Source: an uncultured Amphritea sp.
GTDB lineage: Bacteria > Pseudomonadota > Gammaproteobacteria > Pseudomonadales > Balneatricaceae
Length of the DNA: 64,000 bases
Direction of reading: 5' to 3'
NCBI RefSeq assembly: GCF_937127095.1
Contig: NZ_CAKZLP010000085.1
Span: 62,001 to 126,000, forward strand
The notes under the pieces are model-generated. The model worked only from the letters and a program-made list of their open reading frames with translations. It made no database searches and had not been told where the DNA came from. Numbering within the stretch: position 1 is the first letter of the stretch; each line of letters opens with the position of its first letter. A program made the translations under genes and the position numbers. Positions 42,218-51,300 of the stretch are shown here, piece after piece.

Positions 42218-43117
42218 TTATAAAAGCTCTTTCTTCTCGCGTATCCAGGGGGTTTCGCCGGTCTGATCTTTAATTGTTTCAGAGAGTGCGATGGCTTCGA
42301 TGTATTCAACCGGTTGCGCTGTGACGACGTTGAACCACTGAGTGAATTTCCCCTGGCTTTTGATCACCTGGGTTTTTATATCCGGATAGCGTTGTTGCCA
42401 TTGGCTGGCGTCCTGTTTGTTCTGGAAGGCCGCCAGCTGGAGCAGATAATATGTTTCCGGCTCCAATGCTGGGTTGTTAAAGTCAGTGTTCTGTATTACC
42501 CAGTGATGTTGTGTCTCCTGGCTCTGTATTGGCGGATTTTTTACTGTCTGGGGGGCTGTTGTCTGAACTATTCTTGTCTGGGCTATTGTTTCCTGGGCTA
42601 TTGGCGTCTGACTTTTCTTTGTCTCGTGGGTTTTGCCCGCTAACTCTTTTTTCTGATGTTCGTTTGTCTGCATATAAGCCAGTTGTTGGGCAGACTCGTG
42701 CTTTTTATGCGGTATTTTCTGAACGATCGGATTTTTCGCGCCGGGGACGGTTTCCGCCTGAACAATGGGTTGCTGTGCGAGTGTCGATTGTTTGGCGGGT
42801 GCGGTATTCGCCTGAGTAACCGGTTGAGATTCTTGATCAGTAAATGCCAGTGCCGGGTCTTTCAGCGTCGTTCTGAATCGGCGGATGGTTTCGCTGTCAG
42901 AGGCATTGCAATGCCAGTAACGTTCTGAAGGTTGCTTACGCTGATAGCACTGGATAAACCAGGCACCCAGTTGCTGTTCGTGGTAATAGTAGTTATCGGG
43001 CCTGATCTCCACATTGTAGGTGGATGAGGGTAAACGGGGCACACGCTCCGATGCGTTGCCTGAGACAGTTGTCGTCATGGCGGCGATTAATATCGCAATC
43101 GGGTAAACCTTATCCAT
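42218..43117 (-). CDS. SPOR-domain periplasmic protein within the T6SS locus
   Basis: A 299-residue exported protein. I place the start at 43117 (MDKVYPIAILIAAMTTTVSG), preceded by AAGGA and giving a clean signal peptide. An N-terminal part with Cys residues in WFIQCYQRK and YWHCNAS is followed by a long Gln/Ala/Thr/Pro-rich linker (about 95-215). The C-terminal 75 residues form a SPOR domain (YYLLQLAAFQNKQDASQWQQ, FNVVTAQ). SPOR domains bind denuded peptidoglycan glycan, mostly at division sites. It is the only minus-strand gene in the T6SS locus, and a sigma-54 promoter match lies just upstream, so it is probably co-regulated with hcp and vgrG. Its role in secretion is unknown. Confidence 0.78.
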   Translation of the reverse strand: MDKVYPIAILIAAMTTTVSGNASERVPRLPSSTYNVEIRPDNYYYHEQQLGAWFIQCYQRKQPSERYWHCNASDSETIRRFRTTLKDPALAFTDQESQPVTQANTAPAKQSTLAQQPIVQAETVPGAKNPIVQKIPHKKHESAQQLAYMQTNEHQKKELAGKTHETKKSQTPIAQETIAQTRIVQTTAPQTVKNPPIQSQETQHHWVIQNTDFNNPALEPETYYLLQLAAFQNKQDASQWQQRYPDIKTQVIKSQGKFTQWFNVVTAQPVEYIEAIALSETIKDQTGETPWIREKKELL

Positions 43118-43159
43118 GGCTGGAATCCTTATTTTTCTCTCTACGGCCTTTTTATAATA

Positions 43160-43176
43160 AGCAAAAATCAAGCCAC
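43160..43176 (-). promoter_or_regulatory. Sigma-54 promoter of the SPOR gene
   Basis: Read on the minus strand, GTGGCTTGATTTTTGCT fits YTGGCACGNNNNTTGCW at the key positions, with GG (plus-strand 43173-43174) and GC (43161-43162) separated by 10 bases. It lies about 43 bp before the SPOR start codon. Confidence 0.6.
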
Positions 43177-43348
43177 TCCACAGGTGCCTGATATTCCATA
43201 GAATATCGGGCAAATTCAGGTGCGCAATCAATAGTTGCGCTGTTTTGTTCTCACTTATAGCAGGTTGTTGCATGGCGCTTTTTTTTACGTGCTGGCTGCA
43301 GTAAACTCCGACAATCAAAAGGATTGTCACGTTAAGGGAGTAAGAGAG

Positions 43349-44116
43349 ATGCAGGGAGCTATGACGCCTATCAAAGAGATTCAGCTGGAGCAGATGACTC
43401 AGCTGCGGGAGCGGTCTAAGGCTGTTTCTGTCATTCTTAATAAAGAACTTCAGGCGTATCTGAAAACCATCACCCCGTTGTTTTCTCCCAGAAAGGTATT
43501 GGGGGAATATATGCAGAGTGCCACCCGCGATAAAGTTGTTGGTGCTGAGAAAAACTATTCCATCATATTAGAGAACTACAAATCTGTTTTGCGTGATGCG
43601 TTTGGTTACAACGCAAAGCTGTCCTCTCCTGTGCCTGCTATTCAGAATGAGTTAGTTGCTGAACCCTGGGTCTATAGTGATGATCTGGATGGGACGGTTC
43701 TGAGTTTTAGTTCGCCGGTTCGCTGGGTGCTTAGTTATGACTGCAGTTATGATCTGCCCAGGCTGATCGCAGAAAAGCTTAAAGATGAGCAACCTCATTA
43801 CGATTCTATTACTCCGTTTGTGTTGAATGCGCTGGTGATCTGGCTGTTGCTTGAGAATAGCCCGGGACTGGTTCGTTTGCTGGAAGGGTTAGGTTATGAG
43901 GTGTCAATTGAGAGACAGCCGAAAATTGCGGGCACGCTTCCTTTTGTTGTGCTGACATCCCGGGTGGCTGCGTTTCGTCCGCAGAATGATCTGGTGAGAA
44001 TGGTTGCTCAGTTCTCAGGGAGCTCAGGTTTTGAAGAGATCATTGATGTTGACCAGATCGATGCTATTGAAAATCCGCTGCAAATTAAATTGCAGTCTCT
44101 GTTGAGCGTTGAGTGA
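43349..44116 (+). CDS. Unknown cytoplasmic protein between effector island and hcp
   Basis: A 255-residue protein starting at the ATG at 43349 (MQGAMTPIKEIQLEQMTQLR), preceded by AGGGAG and GAGAG; an ATG at 43364 is also possible. There is no signal peptide. The protein has a helical N-terminal half (SVILNKELQAYLKTITPLFSP) and a C-terminal half with ITPFVLNALVIWLLLENSPG and LLEGLGYEVSIER. I do not recognise the family. It occupies the spot where some H2-type T6SS clusters carry an uncharacterised orfX gene, but I cannot claim homology. Divergent from the SPOR gene, with about 230 bp between the starts and no clear promoter on this strand. Confidence 0.65.
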   Translation: MQGAMTPIKEIQLEQMTQLRERSKAVSVILNKELQAYLKTITPLFSPRKVLGEYMQSATRDKVVGAEKNYSIILENYKSVLRDAFGYNAKLSSPVPAIQNELVAEPWVYSDDLDGTVLSFSSPVRWVLSYDCSYDLPRLIAEKLKDEQPHYDSITPFVLNALVIWLLLENSPGLVRLLEGLGYEVSIERQPKIAGTLPFVVLTSRVAAFRPQNDLVRMVAQFSGSSGFEEIIDVDQIDAIENPLQIKLQSLLSVE

Positions 44117-44231
44117 CTTTGCGCAGTGGTGATTGATTGCGCGATTTATTGCTCAGCGCGGCTATTGAGTGCTATCTGATATTTATTTTAAATTATTATT
44201 AAGTTATTGAAATATATATATATTTTATTTT

Positions 44232-44248
44232 TTGGCTCAAACCGTGCT
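44232..44248 (+). promoter_or_regulatory. Sigma-54 promoter of hcp
   Basis: TTGGCTCAAACCGTGCT matches YTGGCACGNNNNTTGCW with GG (44234-44235) and GC (44246-44247) exactly 10 bases apart. It lies in an AT-rich region 43 bp before the hcp ATG, which would start transcripts near 44259. Confidence 0.72.
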
Positions 44249-44290
44249 TTAAACCTGGCAGGCTAACATCACTATCTAAGGAGAGAAAAA

Positions 44291-44806
44291 ATGCCAACAC
44301 CAGGTTATATGTCCATTCAAGGCGAAACTCAGGGTAATATCACCGAAGGCGCTAACAGCATGGAGTCTATGGGGAATCGTTATCAGGAAGGTCATGAAAA
44401 CGAAATCACTGTTCAGGGCTTTTCCCATCAGATCATGATCCCTCGCGACCCACAAAGTGGTCAGCCGAGTGGTCAGCGTGTACATGATGCGCTGGTTATT
44501 TCTAAAATTTATGACAAGTCTTCACCGAAACTGTTTGAAGCACTGACCAGTGGTGAGCGTCTGCCACGTATCGAACTGAAATGGTTCCGCACCTCTATGA
44601 CGGGTCAGCAAGAGCATTACTTCACTCATGTGCTGGAAGATGCAATGATTGTTGATATCAAGGCTCACATGCCTAACTGTCAGGATCCTGCAATGGAACA
44701 CTTCACTCACATGGAAGATGTTGCCTTCACTTATCGTAAGATCAGCTGGACTCATGAAGTTGCCGGAACCTCCGGTTCTGATGACTGGCGTCTGCCAAAA
44801 GCCTGA
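44291..44806 (+). CDS. hcp: T6SS tube protein Hcp (TssD)
   Basis: Forms stacked hexameric rings of the inner tube. The 171-residue protein shows the family pattern MPTPGYMSIQGETQGNITEG, ENEITVQGFSHQIMIPRDPQ, SGQRVHDALVISKIYDKSSP, LKWFRTSMTGQQEHYFTH and VAFTYRKISWTHEVAGTSGS. AAGGAGAG precedes the start. It has its own sigma-54 promoter and an intrinsic terminator 25 bp after the stop, so it can be made at a higher level than the structural genes that follow. Confidence 0.97.
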   Translation: MPTPGYMSIQGETQGNITEGANSMESMGNRYQEGHENEITVQGFSHQIMIPRDPQSGQPSGQRVHDALVISKIYDKSSPKLFEALTSGERLPRIELKWFRTSMTGQQEHYFTHVLEDAMIVDIKAHMPNCQDPAMEHFTHMEDVAFTYRKISWTHEVAGTSGSDDWRLPKA

Positions 44807-44830
44807 TATCTCAGGTTTTTGTCTGCTAAT

Positions 44831-44856
44831 AACCGACCTGCGGGTCGGTTTTTTTA
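44831..44856 (+). terminator. Intrinsic terminator after hcp
   Basis: AACCGACC and GGTCGGTT form a perfect 8-bp stem with a TGCG loop, followed by a run of T residues. It isolates the hcp transcript from tssJ. Confidence 0.88.
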
Positions 44857-44931
44857 TATCTATTGCTCCAGAACATTGCAATAAACAGGGGATTTAGGGT
44901 TTAATTCACCTTCTTAGAAAGGGAGTTCACT

Positions 44932-45441
44932 ATGTTCCAGGGATTTTTGGAGCGATCCTGGCGGCAATTTTTTATGCTGCTTATCGCCACCACACTGCTA
45001 AATGGCTGCTCTACCGTTTCAGATATGCTGTCTGATGATGAGCCCCCGCCTCCACCCCCAGAGCTTGTTGTTTCTGTTATTGCGGATTCCTCTGTTAATC
45101 AGGATCTCGATGGACGACCCTCCCCGACTGTTGTGCGTATCTATCAGTTAGAAGATGATGCCCTGTTTAAAGAGAGCGACTTTTTTGCTCTCTACGACAA
45201 TGACAGTGCTTTGTTGTCCGGCGACCTTTTATTGCGTGATGAGATGATCGTTAATCCCGGGGGATCGGCGATTAAAAAAACACTGCTGGATAAGAATACA
45301 GAATTCGTCGGCGTGTTGGCTGCGTTTCAGAATACTGACAACGGTGTGATGAAAAAGGTGGTTGCTGTGCATGCTGAAAAGGATCAGTCGGTTCAGGTTC
45401 GACTCAAGGACAATCAACTGACACTTGATCTGCTCAATTAA
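44932..45441 (+). CDS. tssJ: T6SS outer-membrane lipoprotein TssJ
   Basis: Anchors the membrane complex in the outer membrane by contacting TssM. The 169-residue precursor has a signal peptide ending in a lipobox LLNGC (lipidated Cys at 26), a proline run (EPPPPPPE), then the TssJ fold with ADSSVNQDLDGRPSPTVVRI, YQLEDDALFKESDFFALYDN and a REMIVNPG-like RDEMIVNPGG. AAAGGGAG precedes the ATG. It starts the tssJ-K-L-M block. Confidence 0.93.
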   Translation: MFQGFLERSWRQFFMLLIATTLLNGCSTVSDMLSDDEPPPPPPELVVSVIADSSVNQDLDGRPSPTVVRIYQLEDDALFKESDFFALYDNDSALLSGDLLLRDEMIVNPGGSAIKKTLLDKNTEFVGVLAAFQNTDNGVMKKVVAVHAEKDQSVQVRLKDNQLTLDLLN

Positions 45442-45502
45442 ACACCGTTTATTGTGATTTGAATTTAAGCCTGATTTTGGATTTTTGAAGTGGAGTCACG
45501 GA

Positions 45503-46855
45503 GTGACGAATAAAGTTATCTGGCATGAAGGCATGTTCCTTCGGCCGCAGCACTTTCAACAGCATGACCAGTATCTGTTGAAGGAAATTAATAACCGCAT
45601 TCGTGCGATCGGCTGTTTTAACTGGGGATTTTCCCGCTTGAAAGTAAACTCAGCCAATTTGAAAATTGGCGAAGTTTCGCTGGATGACTGTGCCGGTTGT
45701 TTTGCCGATGGTACCAGCTTTGATATGCATACCGGTGATGCACCGCCGTTGCCTGTGCTGGTTAATGACTCAATCTCCGATGCGATCATTTATCTGGCAA
45801 TTCCATTGCAACAATCAGGCATTACGGAGGTGGGTAGTAACGACAACCGTAATAGCCTGGTGCGCTATCTGCCTAAATCCGTTGAAGTGGCTGATATGGC
45901 TTCAGTTGAAAATGAACAGACCAGTATTCAGGTCGGCGAGCTGCGCTTACGTCTGTTTATTGAAGATGCCCGGCAGAACTCTGAAAACCGGGTGCCCGAT
46001 GGTTATACCCGTTTAGCGGTGGCGCAAATTGAAGAGGTAAAAGGCGGGCAGATCCGTCTTCGTCAGCAATTTATCCCGCCTTTGCTTGATATCGGGGCTT
46101 CAGACCTGTTACAGAACTTTCTCACTGAGCTGCAAGCGATGCTGACTACCCGTGCCCGTGAACTTGCGGCCCGGGTGAGCAGTTCCGGCGGTAAGGGGGG
46201 CGTTGCCGAAGTGACTGACTTTATGTTGCTTCAGTTACTGAATCGTTTTGACCCTGTGTTGTCGTTGTACCGTCAGGTGCCAGAGATGTCGCCGCTGGAA
46301 CTGTATGAGCGGTTACTGCAGCTGGTGGGCGAACTGGCCACCTTTATGAAGCCGGAAAAGCGTCCACCCGAGTTTGCTGAATATCAGCAGGATAATCTGA
46401 TCGGTACGTTTCTTCCGCTGCTGGAAGAGTTGAAAGGTTGCTTCGGCACGGTACTTGAGCAGATAGCTGAAGGCATTCCCCTTTCACCTGAACAGTATGG
46501 TATCCGGGCTGCCAGAATCCGCGACCGTGTATTGCTAAAAAGTGCTGACTTTATTTTTGCTGTCAGTGCTCAGGTTGCTCAGGAAAAACTACGTACTCAG
46601 TTTCCGCAACAGATTAAGATCGGTCCGGTTGAACGTATACGAGAGCTTATTACCAGCGCATTGCCGGGTATTCCTATTGCTCCGTTACCGGTAGCCCCAC
46701 GGGAAATACCTTACCACGCAGGGTTTACCTATTTTCAGCTTGATACCAGTCATGAGATCTGGAAAGAGTTGGATAAATCCGGTGGTATAGCTTTCCATGT
46801 GGGGGGCGAGTTCCCAGGGCTTGAATGCCAGTTCTGGGCCATTAAACGCAGATAG
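45503..46855 (+). CDS. tssK: T6SS baseplate-membrane linker TssK
   Basis: Connects the baseplate to the TssL/TssM membrane complex. The 450-residue product starts at a GTG (45503, MTNKVIWHEGMFLRPQHFQQ) preceded by TGGAG; the longer TTG frame would add six residues. Landmarks are KVIWHEGMFLRPQHFQQHDQ, the shoulder domain, and the C-terminal domain with IPIAPLPVAPREIPYHAGFT and YFQLDTSHEIWKEL followed by GIAFHVGGEFPGL. All are strongly conserved in the family, and the length is normal. Confidence 0.95.
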   Translation: MTNKVIWHEGMFLRPQHFQQHDQYLLKEINNRIRAIGCFNWGFSRLKVNSANLKIGEVSLDDCAGCFADGTSFDMHTGDAPPLPVLVNDSISDAIIYLAIPLQQSGITEVGSNDNRNSLVRYLPKSVEVADMASVENEQTSIQVGELRLRLFIEDARQNSENRVPDGYTRLAVAQIEEVKGGQIRLRQQFIPPLLDIGASDLLQNFLTELQAMLTTRARELAARVSSSGGKGGVAEVTDFMLLQLLNRFDPVLSLYRQVPEMSPLELYERLLQLVGELATFMKPEKRPPEFAEYQQDNLIGTFLPLLEELKGCFGTVLEQIAEGIPLSPEQYGIRAARIRDRVLLKSADFIFAVSAQVAQEKLRTQFPQQIKIGPVERIRELITSALPGIPIAPLPVAPREIPYHAGFTYFQLDTSHEIWKELDKSGGIAFHVGGEFPGLECQFWAIKRR

Positions 46856-46868
46856 ATAGTTGTAAATC

Positions 46869-48290
46869 ATGGATGATCAAACCGTAATTCGCCCGATGCC
46901 GGGGGGGCGTAAACCCCGCAATACAGGAACCCCTGACCGGCGACCAGCGGAACCAGTTCCGCGGCAGCCAGCCCCCAGGGCTGACAACGCTCAGTACGGT
47001 CACTCTTTACATCAGTCTGCGGGGGCATCTGCGCCGGAGCCCAATTATGAGCAGCCGGGTTCGGGGGCAATCGTACAGGGAGCAATCTCTCAGGGTGAAA
47101 ATCCACTGTTGCAACTGGTTACTCCGCTGCTGTCATTCCTGGGCAAAATTCAGAATACGGTTGAGTGTCCTGATCTGGAAGAGTTTCGTCGATATGCGCT
47201 GGATCAGATTCAACTGTATGAGTCTCAAGGCTGGGGCGTGTCCGGAGGGCGGGAAAACAGTGAATACATCAGTTATCCCCTGTGCGCGCTGATCGATGAG
47301 ATTGTACTGAATACTCCCTGGGGCAGTAACAGTCGCTGGGGTAGTGAAAGTTTGCTGATTACCCGTCATCAGGAAGCCTGGGGTGGTGAGCGCTTCTTTA
47401 GTTATCTGAATGAGTTGATGAAACGTCCGGCTAGTAATCTTGAGCTGCTGGAGTTTTATTTTGCGTGTTTGTCTCTGGGCTTTGAAGGCAAATACCGGCG
47501 CATGGCCAATGGTCGACGGGAGCTGGATCGTCTGCGCAGCGAGCTCTATATTCTTATTAACCGGCACCGCAACTATGAGTCTGAAGGGCTCTCCCCTCAC
47601 TGGGAAGGTGTGTCTGATCGACGTATCGGCATCGCCCGATATCTACCTTTCTGGGTGATCTGGGCATTTTGTCTGTTCCTGCTGATGGCCGCGTTTCTTG
47701 GGTTTATCTGGAAGATAACCCAGAAGTCTGATCAGTTGATGGAACAATTTTCCGGTATCAGCCGTACCCCGGTTATTGAAGTGACCCCGGTGAATATTGA
47801 CCGTCTGGCTGCGCCGCTGTTTGCAGTGACAGAGCCTGATTTGGCACCTGAGACGATTGATTATTTTGCGCTGCTGGAACCGGAGTTAGTGGAAGAGCTT
47901 GCAGCCGGCACGGTCGAGCTGATCGATGAGGAAAATCAGGTCAGGCTGCGATTACGTCATGCAAGACTGTTCCCCTCAGGGCAGGCGGGTCTGTCCCACG
48001 AGTTTGTCCCCTTGGTTGAGCGAATCGGTACACAGCTTAAAGGTGTGGGTAAACCAATTATTATCGAAGGACACTCCGATAATGTGCCTATTTTCTCTAC
48101 CCGTTATCCCTCGAACTGGGCGCTGTCACAGGCCCGGGCCAAGTCCGTTGCCGAAGTGTTGCTGAGTCAGTTGGAAGAGGGTGTGGTAATGCGGGTTGAG
48201 GGTAAGGCCTCCAGCGCCCCTCTGGTGGAGAATAACTCCAATCTGAACCGGGCACTGAACCGCAGGGTAGAGATTCTGCTGCGAAAATAG
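46869..48290 (+). CDS. tssL: T6SS inner-membrane protein TssL (DotU with OmpA-like C terminus)
   Basis: Forms the inner-membrane complex with TssM. The 473-residue protein has a disordered N-terminal segment rich in Pro, Arg and Gln (residues 1-75), a DotU cytoplasmic domain (NPLLQLVTPLLSFLGKIQNT, YPLCALIDEIVLNTPWG, LLEFYFACLSLGFEGKYR), one membrane span (about 258-280) and a periplasmic OmpA-like peptidoglycan-binding domain (IIIEGHSDNVP, TRYPSNWALSQARAKSVAEV). This is the evolved-TssL type that carries its own peptidoglycan anchor. It follows tssK by 13 bp. Confidence 0.95.
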   Translation: MDDQTVIRPMPGGRKPRNTGTPDRRPAEPVPRQPAPRADNAQYGHSLHQSAGASAPEPNYEQPGSGAIVQGAISQGENPLLQLVTPLLSFLGKIQNTVECPDLEEFRRYALDQIQLYESQGWGVSGGRENSEYISYPLCALIDEIVLNTPWGSNSRWGSESLLITRHQEAWGGERFFSYLNELMKRPASNLELLEFYFACLSLGFEGKYRRMANGRRELDRLRSELYILINRHRNYESEGLSPHWEGVSDRRIGIARYLPFWVIWAFCLFLLMAAFLGFIWKITQKSDQLMEQFSGISRTPVIEVTPVNIDRLAAPLFAVTEPDLAPETIDYFALLEPELVEELAAGTVELIDEENQVRLRLRHARLFPSGQAGLSHEFVPLVERIGTQLKGVGKPIIIEGHSDNVPIFSTRYPSNWALSQARAKSVAEVLLSQLEEGVVMRVEGKASSAPLVENNSNLNRALNRRVEILLRK

Positions 48291-48340
48291 TAATGCCTTA
48301 ATGGCGAGCATGTTTTGTTCAGGGATTGACAGGAAGACAC

Positions 48341-51300
48341 GTGAAAAAGTTAATCAGGATTATCACCAATCGATGGTTTATTCAGAGTATCGGGATTATC
48401 TGTCTCGCATTGCTGATCTGGTTTATCGGGCCATTATTTGCCATTGCTGAAAATTATTTTCTTGCCAGCGAGTTTGCCCGACTTCTGGCGATTGTAATCG
48501 TTGTGCTCTGTTGGGCAGGTATAACGGCATTGTTTTTCTGGCGGCAAAAGAAAAAAAATGAACAACTGCTGGATGATCTGGGGAGTGAACAGCTGGATCA
48601 GGCCTATCTGGCGGAGAGTGCCCGAGAGGATGAACAGGCGATCATCAGTGGCCGGTTTGATGAAGCATTACAGATTTTGCGCAACAGTAAGGGCGGCTCC
48701 GGTAAAGCCGCCAATCTCTATGAGCTGCCCTGGTATATCATTATCGGCCCACCGGGTTCGGGTAAGACCACCGCACTGATTAACTCAGGGCTAAATTTTC
48801 CGCTGGCTGACCGGATGGGCAGCGAGGCGATTCAGGGGATTGGTGGTACTCGCCATTGCGACTGGTGGTTTACCGACGAGGCGGTGATGATTGATACTGC
48901 CGGTCGTTTTACCACTCAGGATAGCCATGAATCGGTTGACCGGGCGGCGTGGCAGCAGTTTATGGATCTGCTGAAAAAGAATCGCCCGCAACAGCCGGTC
49001 AATGGCGTATTGGTGACCATGAGTGTTGCGGATCTGATGCAGCAATCCGACGACGAAAGAGCGTTGTATGCGCAGACTATCCGACGACGTATCGAGGAGT
49101 TAAATGAACATCTCGGGATCTCAGCGCCGGTCTATTTTACCTTCACCAAGTGTGATTTGATCTCTGGTTTCAGTGAGTTCTTCGGCCATTACGACCGTGA
49201 CGCCCGGGCACAGGTCTGGGGTGAAACATTTCAGCTGCCTGAGTCCGGTCGGCCTCAGTTTAATATTGATGATTATGCTGACAAATTTGACGCACTGACA
49301 TTGCGCCTCGAACAGCAATTAATCGAGCGGATGTATCAGGAACAGGATCCTGATAAGCGTACCCTGATTATGGGCTTTCCCCGTCAGTTTGCCGGGCTGC
49401 GCGATATTATCTCTATCTTCCTGGGGGAAATCTTCAGTACTAATCGCTATAGCGAGGGAGCACTGTTGCGCGGTGTTTACTTTACCAGTGGGACTCAGGC
49501 GGGGACACCTATTGACCGTTTGCTGGGGTCGCTGGCAAAGAGTTTTGGTTTCAGTAATTCGACACTGGTGGGCGCCAGTGGTCGTGGTAAAAGCTTCTTT
49601 CTCAAAAACCTGTTGCAGCGGGTGATCTTTGTCGAAGCCGGAATCGCTGGGGTTGACCAGCAACTGATCAGACGGCGTCGCTGGATGCAACGTTTGGTTG
49701 TTACTGGCGCGCTGGCGGTATTTCTGGTTGGCACCGGCCTGCTGAGCTGGTCATTTTTGAATAATGAACAAAAAATTCAGCAACTGACTCAGCTGAATAC
49801 CGGCTTTTCTGAACAGTCAGTGCAGGTGCCGATGTTTGAAGCTGATTTTCTGGCTGTATTGCCGGAGTTGAACACCCTGCGTGATGCAACCAGACTTTAC
49901 GATGACGCGGGTGTTGACCATACCTTCGGGCTGTATCAGGGTTACACCCTCACCCAGGGTGCACGTTCGGCGTATCTGAATCTTTTGCAAAGTGCCTTGC
50001 TGCCGGTGCTGACCGCACGGATTGAAGAGCTGATTATTGCCAGTGATCCCAAACAGACCTCCAGCCTCTATGAACTGCTGAAAACCTACCTGATGTATGG
50101 CGGCGTAAAACCCTACGATGCTGAACTGCTAACGACCTGGGCGGTGCTTGACTGGCAGGAAACCTATGCCCTTGACGAACAGGCAGTGAATGATCTGAGC
50201 GGGCATATGCAGGTGCTGATGGAGAACGGCTTTCTGCCGGTTACCCTGAATGAGGAGATTGTCTCCTATGCACGGCGAATTTTGTCGACCGATCCTTTAG
50301 AGAAACAGGTCTATCAGGCGATTCTCAGAGAGTTGAGTCAGGAACATAAATATGATCTGGCACTGGATCAGGTGTTTGGCCCTTATGCGTTTGATCTTTT
50401 TAAGAGTAAGCATGGCGGCGATCTGACGACATTTGTCATGTCTGGCGTATTTACCAAACAAGGCTTCTACACACTTTTCCTGCCCAACAGTACCACGCTT
50501 TCAAAGGAGTATATCGACAATAACTGGGTGATGGGGGACCGCTATCAGTCACGTCATTTTATGGACAGCGATACCCTGCAGCGTAAAGTGCTCGGTTTGT
50601 ATTATGACGACTTTATTCAGCACTGGGATGGCATGATCAATGACATGACGATGCAACGTCCTGCCAACGCGGAAGCGAGCATCCGACAGATCTCTGTTGC
50701 CGCAGGTCTGGATAGCCCGTTACGTCATTTAGTGGAGACCCTGAATGAGGAAACGACGCTGACAAAACCGTTTTCGGCAGAGCAGGGTGAAGGGTCTGAT
50801 CAGTTGGCACGTACTCTTTCCAGTGTTAATCAGGGGGTGGCTGTGAAGCAGCAGAAGGTCAGTCGCCTGATGCGTGATGCCAAAAAAGCTGGCTTGCTCG
50901 ATAATCTGGGAGGCGATCTTGGGCAACAGGTTGAGCGTTATTATACGCCGTACTACAAATTAATGGAGAAACGAGGCAGCTCATCCCTGCTGGATCGGCT
51001 GAGTCAGGATCTGGCTGAACTGAGTAGCTATATGGATGATGCCGCTAATTCATCGTTCTCCAGCACCGGCGCGATTGATGCGGTTCAGGGACGGATCTCC
51101 CGCAATAAAACCGATCCACTGGCAAAAGTGAACAGCTATCAGGCAGATATGCCTGAGATGATGCAAGGGTGGCTGGGGGCCCTGGGTGCTCAGAACTGGT
51201 CGGTGGTGCTGGACAACACCAAAACAGAGTTGAATCAACTTTGGCAGTCTCAGGTTACTTATGAGTGCAAGAACTTCCTTGAGGGACGCTATCCGGTTAA

